Below are positions 54,917-63,835 of a stretch of 64,000 bases of DNA, piece by piece. How positions within the stretch are numbered: position 1 is the stretch's first letter; each line of letters begins with the position of its first letter. This DNA is from Bacillota bacterium (GTDB lineage: Bacteria > Bacillota > Clostridia > Lachnospirales > Lachnospiraceae). The DNA is taken from assembly GCA_023436225.1 (NCBI GenBank), contig JAEZKA010000003.1, positions 8,375 to 72,374 on the forward strand, read 5' to 3'. Made by a program: the position numbers and the translations under genes. Below the pieces are notes generated by a model that was not told where the DNA came from, did no database searches, and worked only from the letters and a program-made list of their open reading frames with translations.

Positions 54917-55822
54917 TCATTTGGCTCCCAGCTCTTGCAGCTGTTGTAGCGCTTTACTATCATCTACAACAAAACCGCTGTTTCTATCATAGCCTCCAAT
55001 ACGGGTAAAGCTGACATCATCCATAGAAGTCATGGAATAGCTCTCCAAATAATTCATCTTCCCCTCTAAGGACAGATTCGACTTTATCTCCTCATAAAGC
55101 GTTTCTATATCGCTACTAATCTCTTCCTTACCTTTCTGAGTATCCATGCGCTCGATATATTCCTTTTTAAACACTTCCGCTACTATCATTTCTGCTTCCG
55201 GCTGCTCTGCTTTAGACAAGAGAGCAGTGGCACTTATGCTATCCGGTATGCTCCGCTCCTCGAAGATGGATTGATAAAGCTCTGTCGGCACCACCGAATA
55301 ATAACTGATATCCAGATCAAGCATATCCTCTATCATCAGAACGCCATAATCAAAAATTACAGTGGAATCAAGATATCTTATCATAGTCGACAGACGAATC
55401 AGCTGAGGTATCGAAGGCTGAACAGCAATTAACTTCTTATATAATACATCTGTCATCGTGAACTGAGTACTCATGGGAATTGTAATATACGTTAGCTGCT
55501 TTCTTTCACAATGAAATACCTCCAGGATAAGCTTGCTGATAATATGGTTCTCTGAGTCATAGCAAAATATAAGATTTTTGCTTACATCGTCGATACTAGG
55601 TTCTGTAATCGGTGCTATTGTTGGCTCCGGCTTCTTAACCACCTCAGTCTTCTCTGGCTGAATCATCCATCGCTTCATAGTCGCCTGATATCCGATGATC
55701 CCCACAGTCAGCAAAATTGCCACAATAAAAAAGGATTGTAAAAACCCTCTGATGAATAAACTTTTTGCAGTTTGTTTTTGCTTCTTCCCTGTTTGCTTTT
55801 TTTTACTTGCCTTACTCTTCAA
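54917..55822 (-). CDS. Membrane-anchored protein with weak LytR-CpsA-Psr-like features
   Basis: About 301 residues from a TTG at 55822 after GAGAGG; a GTG three codons earlier is possible. The N-terminus is strongly basic (Lys-rich, about 1-20), then there is one membrane helix (about 30-48) and an outer domain. The segment LTYITIPMSTQFTM resembles the IPRDTYV-type strand of LCP proteins, but the Arg and Asp that bind the polyprenyl phosphate are not visible, so activity is doubtful. It has no obvious close match by eye. It stands between the YitT gene and the divergent SDR gene. Confidence 0.45.
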   Translation of the reverse strand: MKSKASKKKQTGKKQKQTAKSLFIRGFLQSFFIVAILLTVGIIGYQATMKRWMIQPEKTEVVKKPEPTIAPITEPSIDDVSKNLIFCYDSENHIISKLILEVFHCERKQLTYITIPMSTQFTMTDVLYKKLIAVQPSIPQLIRLSTMIRYLDSTVIFDYGVLMIEDMLDLDISYYSVVPTELYQSIFEERSIPDSISATALLSKAEQPEAEMIVAEVFKKEYIERMDTQKGKEEISSDIETLYEEIKSNLSLEGKMNYLESYSMTSMDDVSFTRIGGYDRNSGFVVDDSKALQQLQELGAK

Positions 55823-55989
55823 GTATTTCACCTCTCAATAACGGATATTTTACCATACCCCGAGTTGTTAATCAACGTATCTTTCATCCGCAGCAGCTGT
55901 GTGTTATACTATAGATATAAAACAACTACAGAATAAATTATGGATTTCATGCAACAATAAAAAGGTATTATAAGGAAATGGAGGTTAAT

Positions 55990-56721
55990 ATGAATCGAAA
56001 AACCGCCTTAATTACTGGCTCCTCCCGTGGGATTGGGAAGGCGATTGCAGTCAAGTTCGCTAAAAAGGGGTATAATGTAGTTATAAACTGCGCTCACCAT
56101 GAGGAAGTCTTACTTAAGACAAAGAATGAAATAGAGAGTTATCAGGTGTCCTGCCATGCTTTTCTCGGAGACATGGGGAACTATGATACCGCAAGAGAAT
56201 TATTTCGTCAGATTAAAAAGCTATATGGCAGTGTTGATGTACTTGTAAATAATGCCGGTATCTCCTATGTAGGCCTATTTTCTGATATGACCCCAGAGGA
56301 TTGGAACAAAGTGATCACCACCAATCTTACCTCAGTGTATAATTGCTGTTCCTTAGCCATTCCCGATATGGTGAAGAATAAGTATGGCAAAATCATTAAT
56401 ATCTCTTCCGTCTGGGGCAATGTGGGTGCCTCCTGCGAGGTGGCATACTCTGCATCCAAGGGAGGAATGAATGCGCTTACAAAGGCACTGGCTAAGGAGC
56501 TGGCTCCGAGCAATATTCAGATAAATGCAGTTGCCTGCGGAGCAATCGATACTGAAATGAACCATTTTCTAGAGGATGAGGAGCTGATGGGCCTGATCGA
56601 GGAGATTCCTGCTAACCGCTTGGGAAAAGCAGAGGAAGTAGCCGATCTCGTATATCACCTTGCTTATAAGAACGAATACCTGACTGGCCAGATTATTGGT
56701 TTGGATGGCGGTTGGATCTAA
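55990..56721 (+). CDS. Short-chain dehydrogenase/reductase, FabG-like
   Basis: A 243-residue classical SDR: cofactor loop GSSRGIGKAIA (residues about 9-19), NNAGIS (about 86-91) and the catalytic YSASK with Tyr and Lys around 152-156. Length and motifs match 3-oxoacyl-ACP reductase FabG, but it is unlinked to fatty-acid genes and so is named broadly. The ATG at 55990 is 5 nt after GGAGG; an upstream ATG at 55978 contains that site. Confidence 0.88.
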   Translation: MNRKTALITGSSRGIGKAIAVKFAKKGYNVVINCAHHEEVLLKTKNEIESYQVSCHAFLGDMGNYDTARELFRQIKKLYGSVDVLVNNAGISYVGLFSDMTPEDWNKVITTNLTSVYNCCSLAIPDMVKNKYGKIINISSVWGNVGASCEVAYSASKGGMNALTKALAKELAPSNIQINAVACGAIDTEMNHFLEDEELMGLIEEIPANRLGKAEEVADLVYHLAYKNEYLTGQIIGLDGGWI

Positions 56722-56800
56722 AAATATGATTGACATTTACCTGTTCTCTGGGGTATAACTGGTATGTTGCTAATTTATTACCACATAATGGAGTCAATCA

Positions 56801-57445
56801 ATGTCTAATTTATTAAAAATAGGGAAACGCCAAATGATCGGAATGATTATCGGTAATACTCTGATTGGTCTTGGTGTTTGTCTATTCAAGACCTCCGGTA
56901 TGGGAAATGATCCATTTTCCGCTATGATCATGTCCATTTCGGAATTATCACACATATCCTACTCGAATTTACTGGTTCTGTTTAACCCCTTCATATTTAT
57001 TATTGAAATTATTTGGGGACGAAAGTATATCGGACTCGGAACCTTTGCCAATTGGTTCTTAATCGGATTTGTAGCCGAATTCTTTATCTCGTTAACCAAT
57101 CGATTTATATCAACTCCACAGAATTTACTCGAACAGTTACCGTTTGTGGTCCTCGGAGTATTAATCATCAGCCTTGGCGTGTCCCTATACCAGACCTCCG
57201 ATGCCGGAATTTCACCCTATGACAGTCTGGCGCTCATTATGGATGAGCGAATGCCTAAAATACCTTATTTCTGGTGTCGAATGATTTGCGATGCAACCTG
57301 CGTTACCGTCTGCCTGCTAACGGGAGGGTTAATCGGCCTCGGTACCTTCTTATGTGCATTTTGCTTAGGCCCCATTATACATTTCTTCAATATGCTCATA
57401 TCACAAAAGGTGATCTATCCAGAACTTGTTAATAATACGAATTAA
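56801..57445 (+). CDS. YczE/YyaS-type membrane protein (DUF6198-like)
   Basis: A 214-residue protein with about five membrane helices and the recurring pattern GLGVCLFKTSGMGNDPFSAM, echoed later by LGVSLYQTSDAGISPYDSL. The two halves look like an internal duplication. Family function is unknown. It lies 79 bp downstream of the SDR and may share its transcript. Confidence 0.8.
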   Translation: MSNLLKIGKRQMIGMIIGNTLIGLGVCLFKTSGMGNDPFSAMIMSISELSHISYSNLLVLFNPFIFIIEIIWGRKYIGLGTFANWFLIGFVAEFFISLTNRFISTPQNLLEQLPFVVLGVLIISLGVSLYQTSDAGISPYDSLALIMDERMPKIPYFWCRMICDATCVTVCLLTGGLIGLGTFLCAFCLGPIIHFFNMLISQKVIYPELVNNTN

Positions 57446-57452
57446 TCGATAC

Positions 57453-57496
57453 GAAAGAACCACTTCATGGATTGAAGTCCAGAAAGTGGTTCTTTC
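57453..57496. terminator. Bidirectional terminator between convergent genes
   Basis: GAAAGAACCACTT (57453-57465) and AAGTGGTTCTTTC (57484-57496) form a perfect 13-bp stem in the 58-bp gap between stop codons at 57445 and 57504. Confidence 0.85.
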
Positions 57497-57503
57497 TTTG
57501 ATA

Positions 57504-58175
57504 CTATTCTTCTTGTATTAATACATTGCGCGCTTCCCGTATACGTTCATGAAACTGCTGATAGAAATCCGCCTCTATATCGTATCTCTTTCCATAAAAC
57601 AGATTAAGCAGATACAGATTAATCCTCTTTACGGTATTATCAGCTTCGGTATTCTTGATTAAAGCCTCCACATCATTTAGAAAGTAATGCCATTCGATCA
57701 AAAACTGTTTGTTCTTCGCTAAATTGGGCGTATCAATCCATTTACCCACCTTGATCGGCTCTGTTGCCTTACAAGGACATTCCTTAATCTGCAGAATATA
57801 GGAGAAATCATGATTTTCATAATATCTGCCCAGGGGAAAGATTCTGCAGATACCCGGACGGTAGGCATGGATGCTGCATCGCCCCTTCTGATCCAGGAAA
57901 GCACATGCCTCCTTCTCCCCAGTCATCTTAAGATTAGGAAGTATAATCCCATCCACTACATTCAGTTCAACCAAATGAGCGAGAAGCTGTTCAAAGGTAG
58001 CATCCATATTCGTTGTGATCCGATAGACATCATAGGGATCCAGTACGATAGAGCTCCCCATGCCCCTACAGCAGGCCGGCTCTTCCTGACAGCCATCGCA
58101 GCCAACCTCTACAGGGTCCTTTAATTCATAAAGCTTTCCGTCTGATATATCCTTAAGACTACAATTTCTTTTCAT
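57504..58175 (-). CDS. YkgJ-family cysteine-cluster protein
   Basis: A 223-residue protein with the family's zinc- or iron-type cysteine pattern: CDGCQEEPACCRG (about 24-36), C-x-FLDQKGRCSIHAYRPGICRIFPLG (about 91-116) and KECPCKA (about 131-137). The family may bind metal, but its role is unproven. The ATG is at 58175. It is monocistronic, next to the aminotransferase gene. Confidence 0.85.
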   Translation of the reverse strand: MKRNCSLKDISDGKLYELKDPVEVGCDGCQEEPACCRGMGSSIVLDPYDVYRITTNMDATFEQLLAHLVELNVVDGIILPNLKMTGEKEACAFLDQKGRCSIHAYRPGICRIFPLGRYYENHDFSYILQIKECPCKATEPIKVGKWIDTPNLAKNKQFLIEWHYFLNDVEALIKNTEADNTVKRINLYLLNLFYGKRYDIEADFYQQFHERIREARNVLIQEE

Positions 58176-58348
58176 TCATATTCCTCACTAGATATATTCT
58201 TCTTTCACTTTTCACATTATAGCTTAAATGTTTCTATATATCCAGAGGAAATTCAGTCCTGTGCAAGGTTTCTGACTTCTTGCCGATTGCTCACTAGACA
58301 TATTCATTTTGGGATTCGTACATTGGCTTTCTGATCTTACAATATTTT

Positions 58349-59566
58349 TTACTGCCCCTTATACCCACTCAAAAACATTTCGAATTTATCCATAGCTACC
58401 TTTAATTCTTCCACTCTAGGCAGATATACAATTCTAAAATGGTCGGGCTCCTTCCAATTGAAGCCACCGCCATGAACCATGAGTACATGCTGCTCTCTCA
58501 GGAAATCAAGGACAAATCTCTCGTCATCGAATATCTTATATCGCTTCGTATCTATCTTAGGGAAGGTATAGAAAGCAGCCTTGGGCTTTACAACCGTAAT
58601 TCCCGGTATATTATTAAGACGCTCCGTAATATATTCTCGTTGTTCATAGATACGGCCGCCAGGTAGAAGGAGTTCATCTGAACTCTGATATCCACCCAAT
58701 GCGGTCTGAATAATCTGCTGTGCTGGTACATTGGAACAAAGCCGCATGGAAGAAAGCATATTCAGGCCTTCAATATAACCCTGTGCCTTTGATTTATCAC
58801 CGGCGAGGCACATCCAGCCCACCCGGTAGCCGGCAATTCGATGTGATTTGGACAATCCGTTAAAGGTTACTGTCAAAAGATCCGGTGCTAGTGATGCTAT
58901 GGAGATGTGCTCCCTGCCATCCATGACTAGCCGGTCATAAATCTCATCAGCGAAGATAACCAGCTCATGTTCTCTAGCGATTTCAACAATCTGTTCCAGT
59001 ATCTCCTTCGGATAAAGGGCACCGGTCGGGTTGTTGGGGTTGATGATTACAATCCCCTTTGTTCTGTCCGTTACCTTCTTTCTTATGTCCTCGATATCGG
59101 GATTCCAATCTGACTGTTCGTCACAGATATAATGAACCACCTTCCCTCCGGCAAGAGTTGCTGCTGCTGTCCAGAGCGGATAATCGGGAGAAGGTATGAG
59201 AATCTCATCGCCATTATCCAGTAGCCCCTGCATCGACATGGAAATCATCTCACTAACACCATTACCGGTGTAGATGTCATTCATCCCAACATCCGGAATA
59301 TTCTTCAGCTGACAATACTGCATGATTGCTTTTCTGGCGGAGAAGATACCCTTCGAATCGGAATATCCCTCAGACTGCCCCAGATTCGCCATCATATCAC
59401 GAACAACCTCATTCGGTGCTTCAAACCCAAAGGGGGCCGGATTACCGATGTTTAGCTTCATGATTTTAATTCCCTGTTCGATCATCTTATCCGCTTCATT
59501 CACGACAGGCCCCCTCACATCATAAGCTACATTCTCAAGCTTTTTTGTCTTTCCAATCAGTTTCAT
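58349..59566 (-). CDS. alaT: Alanine-type aminotransferase (class I/II, PLP-dependent)
   Basis: A 405-residue fold-type I aminotransferase with NPNNPTGALY, the PLP lysine Lys240 in FNGLSKSHRIAGYR, and YDRLVMDGR. It resembles AlaT-like alanine/pyruvate transaminases. The upstream T-box leader has a GCA specifier, which indicates control by charged alanine tRNA and supports a role in alanine synthesis. The gene symbol is a best fit, not proof. The ATG follows GAGAGAGGAG. Confidence 0.88.
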   Translation of the reverse strand: MKLIGKTKKLENVAYDVRGPVVNEADKMIEQGIKIMKLNIGNPAPFGFEAPNEVVRDMMANLGQSEGYSDSKGIFSARKAIMQYCQLKNIPDVGMNDIYTGNGVSEMISMSMQGLLDNGDEILIPSPDYPLWTAAATLAGGKVVHYICDEQSDWNPDIEDIRKKVTDRTKGIVIINPNNPTGALYPKEILEQIVEIAREHELVIFADEIYDRLVMDGREHISIASLAPDLLTVTFNGLSKSHRIAGYRVGWMCLAGDKSKAQGYIEGLNMLSSMRLCSNVPAQQIIQTALGGYQSSDELLLPGGRIYEQREYITERLNNIPGITVVKPKAAFYTFPKIDTKRYKIFDDERFVLDFLREQHVLMVHGGGFNWKEPDHFRIVYLPRVEELKVAMDKFEMFLSGYKGQ

Positions 59567-59599
59567 AATAAATCTCCTCTCTCTTCTATTTTATTAGGA

Positions 59600-59910
59600 C
59601 ATAAAAAAACCCTAAGCCAACCTGTGTCAGCTTAGGGCGAATTATTCAATCCGTGTTACCACCTAATTTCAGAGAAATCTCTGCTCTCTACTCAGTTCCA
59701 CCTGTACCTGTTATGAGGGTAAGGATAAACCGATTCCGCTATAACGGGCGGACTCCCGATGAAATCTACTTAACAATAGTACTCGTTGTTCGGTCCACGG
59801 CTCAGAAACTGCTTCCATACCTTCTTCACAAGAATTTGCACCAACCATTCTCTCTCTGTCGATCAGAAAATATGTACTCCTTTTCGTCACTGCCTTTGCA
59901 AATATTAAAT
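59600..59910 (-). ncRNA. T-box riboswitch, alanine-specific (GCA)
   Basis: A minus-strand leader upstream of the aminotransferase. Stem I contains a GTGACGAAAAGGAGTAC stretch, CAGAGAGAG and the GGTTGGTG apical segment. Aligned on the Bacillus glyQS layout, where GGC precedes A and UUCUUGAGC, this one has GCA followed by G and UUUCUGAGC, so the specifier is GCA (Ala) at 59812-59810. The T-box sequence AGGTGGTAACACGG lies at 59664-59651. A terminator (GCCCTAAGC/GCTTAGGG, then seven T) lies at 59637-59603. Confidence 0.88.
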
Positions 59911-59913
59911 GCA

Positions 59914-59942
59914 ATCATAAACTTATTTCATTGATTTGTCAA
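59914..59942 (-). promoter_or_regulatory. Sigma-A promoter of the T-box/aminotransferase transcript
   Basis: On the minus strand TTGACA (59942-59937), 17-bp spacer, TATGAT (59919-59914). Confidence 0.8.
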
Positions 59943-59966
59943 CATTAATTTTTAAGTAACCCATGC

Positions 59967-61346
59967 CTATAAGACCCCTCCTGCCATGCCAATTTCACGA
60001 TTAAGAATTTTAAGCAGAATGTCAATTCCTTGTTCAAATTTTGCAATACTGTCAGCTCCGCTTAATGATACACGGATAAAGCCTGGTGGAACAATACCTC
60101 CGATAGAAAACTTATCAGAGGAAACGACATTAACCCCATTATCGATTGCAGTCTTTTCGAATTCGTTGCTGCTCCAATAATCAGGCAGCTTCAGCCATGC
60201 GAACATACTATCTGGCATATACCGAAAATAATAATCGGATAATTTAGATTTCAACAAACAAGCTCTCCGCTGAATCTCAATCCTTTTAAGTGAGATAATT
60301 TCATCCGCCGCCCCGCTGACAATACACTCACATGCGATTTCCGCATTCAGTGCGGGAGCCATCCATATGGTATCGACAACAGCTTGAGAGATTCTACTAT
60401 AGTACTTACCCGGTACGGCAACAAAGCAAATCCTAAGTCCAGCATAAAATGCTTTTGAAATACCTGAAATATAGATGCTTTGCTCCGGAATAAGAGCTGT
60501 CAGCGAGCCCTCCCTCTCCGATGATAAAAACCGATACAAATCATCCTCGATAAGGATGAGCTGATTCTGCCTAATGATTTCTACGATCGAGGCGCGTCTC
60601 CTATCAGACATAGAAGCATTTGTTGGATTCTGCATAGTTGATACGGTGTAAACTCCCTTTATGTCATAGCGATTACAGACTGCTGCAAGCCCCTGTGGCG
60701 TCATACCCTCGTCATCCATGTCCACTGCTTCAAGTTGTATACCACAGAGTCTGGCGGCTGTTTTTACGCCGGGGTAGGTAAGGCAGTCCACGGCAATACG
60801 ATCACCCGGCTGAAATACGGAAGAAAAGATACAGTTCAGCGCATGCTGTGCACCAGCTGTTACGATAATATTCTCAGGTTGGGCGTCAATACCGTAACGC
60901 CGTATCCATTCACTGCCTGTTAGTCTATGCCTATATAACCCCTGTGGCGGCGTATATGCCATGAATTCTTTTAGGTCATTTTTATGGAGGACTTTTTCAA
61001 TGATCGGACTCAGATCAGGTTCCATTGAATATACGGGTAGCACAAGTCCCATCTCGATAAGCCTTTTGTCATCTTTTTCTGTGTTGACCAGAGCCGAATT
61101 GATGCCCAAATCAGATGAAATATATGTGCCGCTGCCTACGGTTGATGCTACCAATCCACGTTTTTCAGCTTCGTTGTAAGCCCTTGTGATAGTGGTTACA
61201 TTTACACCAACCTTTTTGGCCAATTCTCTTTGTGCCGGCAGCTTCTCTCCGGCTTTCAGGATCCCTGCACGAATATCCCTTTCTATCGCTTCTGCAATCG
61301 CAATATATAAGGACTTATCGGTATCGATAATTCTTAAATCCCACAT
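59967..61346 (-). CDS. MocR/PdxR-type regulator (GntR helix-turn-helix fused to aminotransferase domain)
   Basis: A 459-residue fusion. Residues 1-75 form a GntR winged helix-turn-helix (KLPAQRELAKKVGVNVTTITRAYNEAEKRG). Residues about 95-455 form a class I aminotransferase-like effector domain with TMQNPTNASM and the PLP lysine Lys298 (YISGISKAFYAG). MocR proteins use PLP or amino-acid adducts as signals, commonly for PLP synthesis or transamination genes. It is divergent from a PLP decarboxylase, whose promoter overlaps its own, suggesting that it controls that unit. Confidence 0.9.
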   Translation of the reverse strand: MWDLRIIDTDKSLYIAIAEAIERDIRAGILKAGEKLPAQRELAKKVGVNVTTITRAYNEAEKRGLVASTVGSGTYISSDLGINSALVNTEKDDKRLIEMGLVLPVYSMEPDLSPIIEKVLHKNDLKEFMAYTPPQGLYRHRLTGSEWIRRYGIDAQPENIIVTAGAQHALNCIFSSVFQPGDRIAVDCLTYPGVKTAARLCGIQLEAVDMDDEGMTPQGLAAVCNRYDIKGVYTVSTMQNPTNASMSDRRRASIVEIIRQNQLILIEDDLYRFLSSEREGSLTALIPEQSIYISGISKAFYAGLRICFVAVPGKYYSRISQAVVDTIWMAPALNAEIACECIVSGAADEIISLKRIEIQRRACLLKSKLSDYYFRYMPDSMFAWLKLPDYWSSNEFEKTAIDNGVNVVSSDKFSIGGIVPPGFIRVSLSGADSIAKFEQGIDILLKILNREIGMAGGVL

Positions 61347-61365
61347 TCACTCTATCTCCCAAATA

Positions 61366-61382
61366 ATTGTATTACATACAAT
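61366..61382. promoter_or_regulatory. Palindromic operator candidate near the MocR promoter
   Basis: ATTGTA-TTACA-TACAAT is a perfect 6-bp-arm dyad touching the -10 element of the mocR promoter, a position suited to autorepression. Confidence 0.5.
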
Positions 61383-61417
61383 CATATATTGACCGTGGTA
61401 CATTGTCAACATATAAT
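61381..61417. promoter_or_regulatory. Overlapping face-to-face promoters of mocR and the decarboxylase
   Basis: Plus strand: TTGACC (61389-61394), 17 bp, TATAAT (61412-61417). Minus strand: TTGACA (61409-61404), 17 bp, TATGAT (61386-61381). Each -35 lies inside the other's spacer, so both cannot be occupied by polymerase together. Confidence 0.8.
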
Positions 61418-61458
61418 GCATTTATCGTCATACATTTGATTGTGAAGGAGGTAATAAA

Positions 61459-62853
61459 ATGTATAAAACGGACTTGCAAATGGAAATGAAGAGGCAGCTT
61501 GAAACCAAAGAGCTTTTTGAACAGGCAAAAATCTATGCGTATGATTACGTAGACAACCTTCAAAAAATGAATGTTTCTCCCTCCGATTCATCAATTACGA
61601 AATTGGAGGTCTTCGATGAACCGATGCCGGAGGGACCTTCTGTTCCCGACGAAGTGCTTAGCATTCTGAACCAATATGGTTCAAAGAATACTTCCTCACA
61701 AACCGGTGGAAAATACTTTGGCTTTGTCTGCGGAGGCAGTTTGCCTGTCTCGCTGGCTGTAAAATGGCTTTCCGACGTTTGGGATCAGAATAGCGCCTTG
61801 TATGTCATGTCGCCGATTGCTGCGAAAACAGAAGAAGTCTGCGAAAAGTGGGTGGCCAATCTGCTAGGTCTACCGGAAGGAACCGCTGCAGGGTTTGTAA
61901 GTGGCACTTCCACGGCAATCATTTGCGCCCTTGCCGCTGCAAGGAACGAACTGTTACAGAAGCAAAACTGGAATGTAAACGAGCTTGGACTGTTTGGCGC
62001 ACCTCCTATTAGGGTTGTTCTTAGTGAGCAAGCGCACTCATCTGTGTTCAAAGCATTGGCTTTGCTTGGTCTCGGGAAAGCACGTGTCGAGCTGGTTCCA
62101 TCTGACAATCAGGGGCGAATATCCGTGGAAAAGCTGCCTACGATCGACAGCAATACCTTGCTAATCATCCAGGCTGGCAATGCGAATGGTGGCGCATTTG
62201 ATTGGATCGACAGGCTATGTGATATCGCAAATAAGGCAGGCGCATGGGTTCATATTGACGGCGCATTCGGGCTTTGGGCCGCAGCCTCCGAGAACTATCG
62301 GTGTTTGACAAAGGGCATTGAAAAAGCCGATTCCTGGTCGGTAGACGCTCATAAAACACTCAACGCTCCCTATGATTGTGGAATAGTTCTTTGCAAAGAC
62401 CGCTCCGCACTGGTACGTGCTATGCAGGCCACCGGATCATATATTCAATACAGCGAAAACCGGGACGGCATGCTGTATACACTGGAAATGTCCAGACGCG
62501 CCAGGAGCATCGAGTTGTGGTCGGTGCTTAAGTATCTTGGGAAAAGCGGAGTGCAGGAAATTGTCGACCGTTTATGCAGTCATGCAAAATATTTCGCAGA
62601 AAGACTTTCTGAAAGTGGTTTTATCGTCCTAAACGATGTGGTATTTAATCAGATTTTGATTAAGTGTGAGGATCCGGAAAGAACGTCTGCCACGTTAAAG
62701 GCGATACAATCCAGCGGAAAGTGCTGGTGCGGCGGTGCGGTCTGGAATAATGAACCGGTCATCCGAATCAGTGTATGCTCCTGGCAAACTACAAAAGATG
62801 ATATTGACGATTGCATTCAAACTTTTATCAAATGCCGCGAAAGGACGGAATGA
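61459..62853 (+). CDS. PLP-dependent decarboxylase family protein (group II)
   Basis: A 464-residue group II PLP decarboxylase-type enzyme. His193 stacks on the cofactor (EQAHSSVFKA), Asp267 binds the ring (WVHIDGAFGLW), and Lys299 forms the Schiff base (SVDAHKTLN). Family members include glutamate, histidine and aromatic amino-acid decarboxylases; some act as aldolases or sulfinolyases, so the substrate is open. The ATG follows GAAGGAGGTAAT. It is divergent from the MocR regulator and is followed 1 nt later by a PhzF gene, so it is very likely an operon. Confidence 0.9.
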   Translation: MYKTDLQMEMKRQLETKELFEQAKIYAYDYVDNLQKMNVSPSDSSITKLEVFDEPMPEGPSVPDEVLSILNQYGSKNTSSQTGGKYFGFVCGGSLPVSLAVKWLSDVWDQNSALYVMSPIAAKTEEVCEKWVANLLGLPEGTAAGFVSGTSTAIICALAAARNELLQKQNWNVNELGLFGAPPIRVVLSEQAHSSVFKALALLGLGKARVELVPSDNQGRISVEKLPTIDSNTLLIIQAGNANGGAFDWIDRLCDIANKAGAWVHIDGAFGLWAAASENYRCLTKGIEKADSWSVDAHKTLNAPYDCGIVLCKDRSALVRAMQATGSYIQYSENRDGMLYTLEMSRRARSIELWSVLKYLGKSGVQEIVDRLCSHAKYFAERLSESGFIVLNDVVFNQILIKCEDPERTSATLKAIQSSGKCWCGGAVWNNEPVIRISVCSWQTTKDDIDDCIQTFIKCRERTE

Positions 62854-62854
62854 A

Positions 62855-63733
62855 ATGAAATCATTTAAGTACAAAAAGATTAATGCCTTTACTACAGGTT
62901 ATTCATCAGGTAATCCAGCAGCATGTTTTTACCTTGATGCCGGTCAGATATTGAAGGATTCCGATATGCAAATAATTGCCAAAGATCATAAGGGGTTTGT
63001 ATCAGAGGTCATTTTTTGCACCCCAAAGGACACTAATTTGTTTAACCTGAGATATTATTCTTCCGAGTGCGAGGTAGAATTTTGCGGACACGGAACGATC
63101 GCGTGCATGTATGATCTGATAAAAAATAACCACGAGCTATATAATTCATCGGAAGTCTTCATTGACACTCTGAAAGGTAGGCTGACTGTTTACAACGAGC
63201 TTCAAACTCTTGATGCAGTTTTTATTTCAGCACCGGAACCGGAATTTATCGAAACCGATGTGGCTGCCGTCGTAGACGTAGCCCTTGGCATCGCTCCGTC
63301 CTCGATCTCAGATAAACATCCGGTTTCAATGGTAAATGCAGGACTGAATACACTGATTGTCCCAATTACAACGCTGGAAGCCGAGCTGTCTGTGCAGCCT
63401 GACGAACCATCTTTAAAGAAGTTTTGTTACGACCATTCAATTGATATCATACTTGTGTATACGACTGATGTTTCTAATCATAAGAATCTCATCAGGACGA
63501 GAGTATTTGCGCCAAAGTTCGGCTACCTTGAGGACAAGGCTACCGGTTCTGGAAATTCGGCGCTGGGCTATTATATGCTTCGTCATAATATGTGGGATGG
63601 ACAGTCGGTATCGATCGAACAAAATGCTGAGCTATCTGCTTACAATACCGTTCGTTTGAAAGCGACTGATGGAAGGGTAATGTTTGGCGGCAATGCAACC
63701 GTTCAAATCGAAGGGAAATATATTTTAAGCTAA
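62855..63733 (+). CDS. PhzF family epimerase/isomerase-like protein
   Basis: A 292-residue PhzF-fold protein, made of two related halves. The N-terminus reads INAFTTGYSSGNPAACF. Glu51 in FVSEVIFC matches the catalytic Glu of PhzF, and FCGHGTIACM (76-85) is the family loop. A late ATGSGNSALGYYML replaces the usual ATGSA segment. PhzF shifts a double bond in phenazine synthesis; other relatives act on amino-acid derivatives. It starts 1 nt after the decarboxylase stop codon, so both probably act on one substrate. The longer upstream frame start inside the decarboxylase is unlikely. Confidence 0.88.
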   Translation: MKSFKYKKINAFTTGYSSGNPAACFYLDAGQILKDSDMQIIAKDHKGFVSEVIFCTPKDTNLFNLRYYSSECEVEFCGHGTIACMYDLIKNNHELYNSSEVFIDTLKGRLTVYNELQTLDAVFISAPEPEFIETDVAAVVDVALGIAPSSISDKHPVSMVNAGLNTLIVPITTLEAELSVQPDEPSLKKFCYDHSIDIILVYTTDVSNHKNLIRTRVFAPKFGYLEDKATGSGNSALGYYMLRHNMWDGQSVSIEQNAELSAYNTVRLKATDGRVMFGGNATVQIEGKYILS

Positions 63734-63737
63734 TTAC

Positions 63738-63790
63738 CCTTCAGATTATTAAAGACATGCAAAACCCTTTCAAGTGCAGTGTCTGAAGGG
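63738..63790 (+). terminator. Hairpin after the PhzF gene
   Basis: CCCTTCAGA and TCTGAAGGG pair around an inner arm (GACATGCA/TGCAGTGTC) soon after the stop codon. No strong T-run follows directly, though TTGCTTTTG comes shortly after. Confidence 0.55.
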
Positions 63791-63835
63791 AATTGCTTTT
63801 GCTGGTTATCTGCTTGGCACATAGGAAACACCAAA

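Noticed and set aside
59653..59934. Overlapping frames in the T-box region on both strands
   Set aside because: The DNA is explained by a T-box leader with promoter and terminator; the frames are chance.
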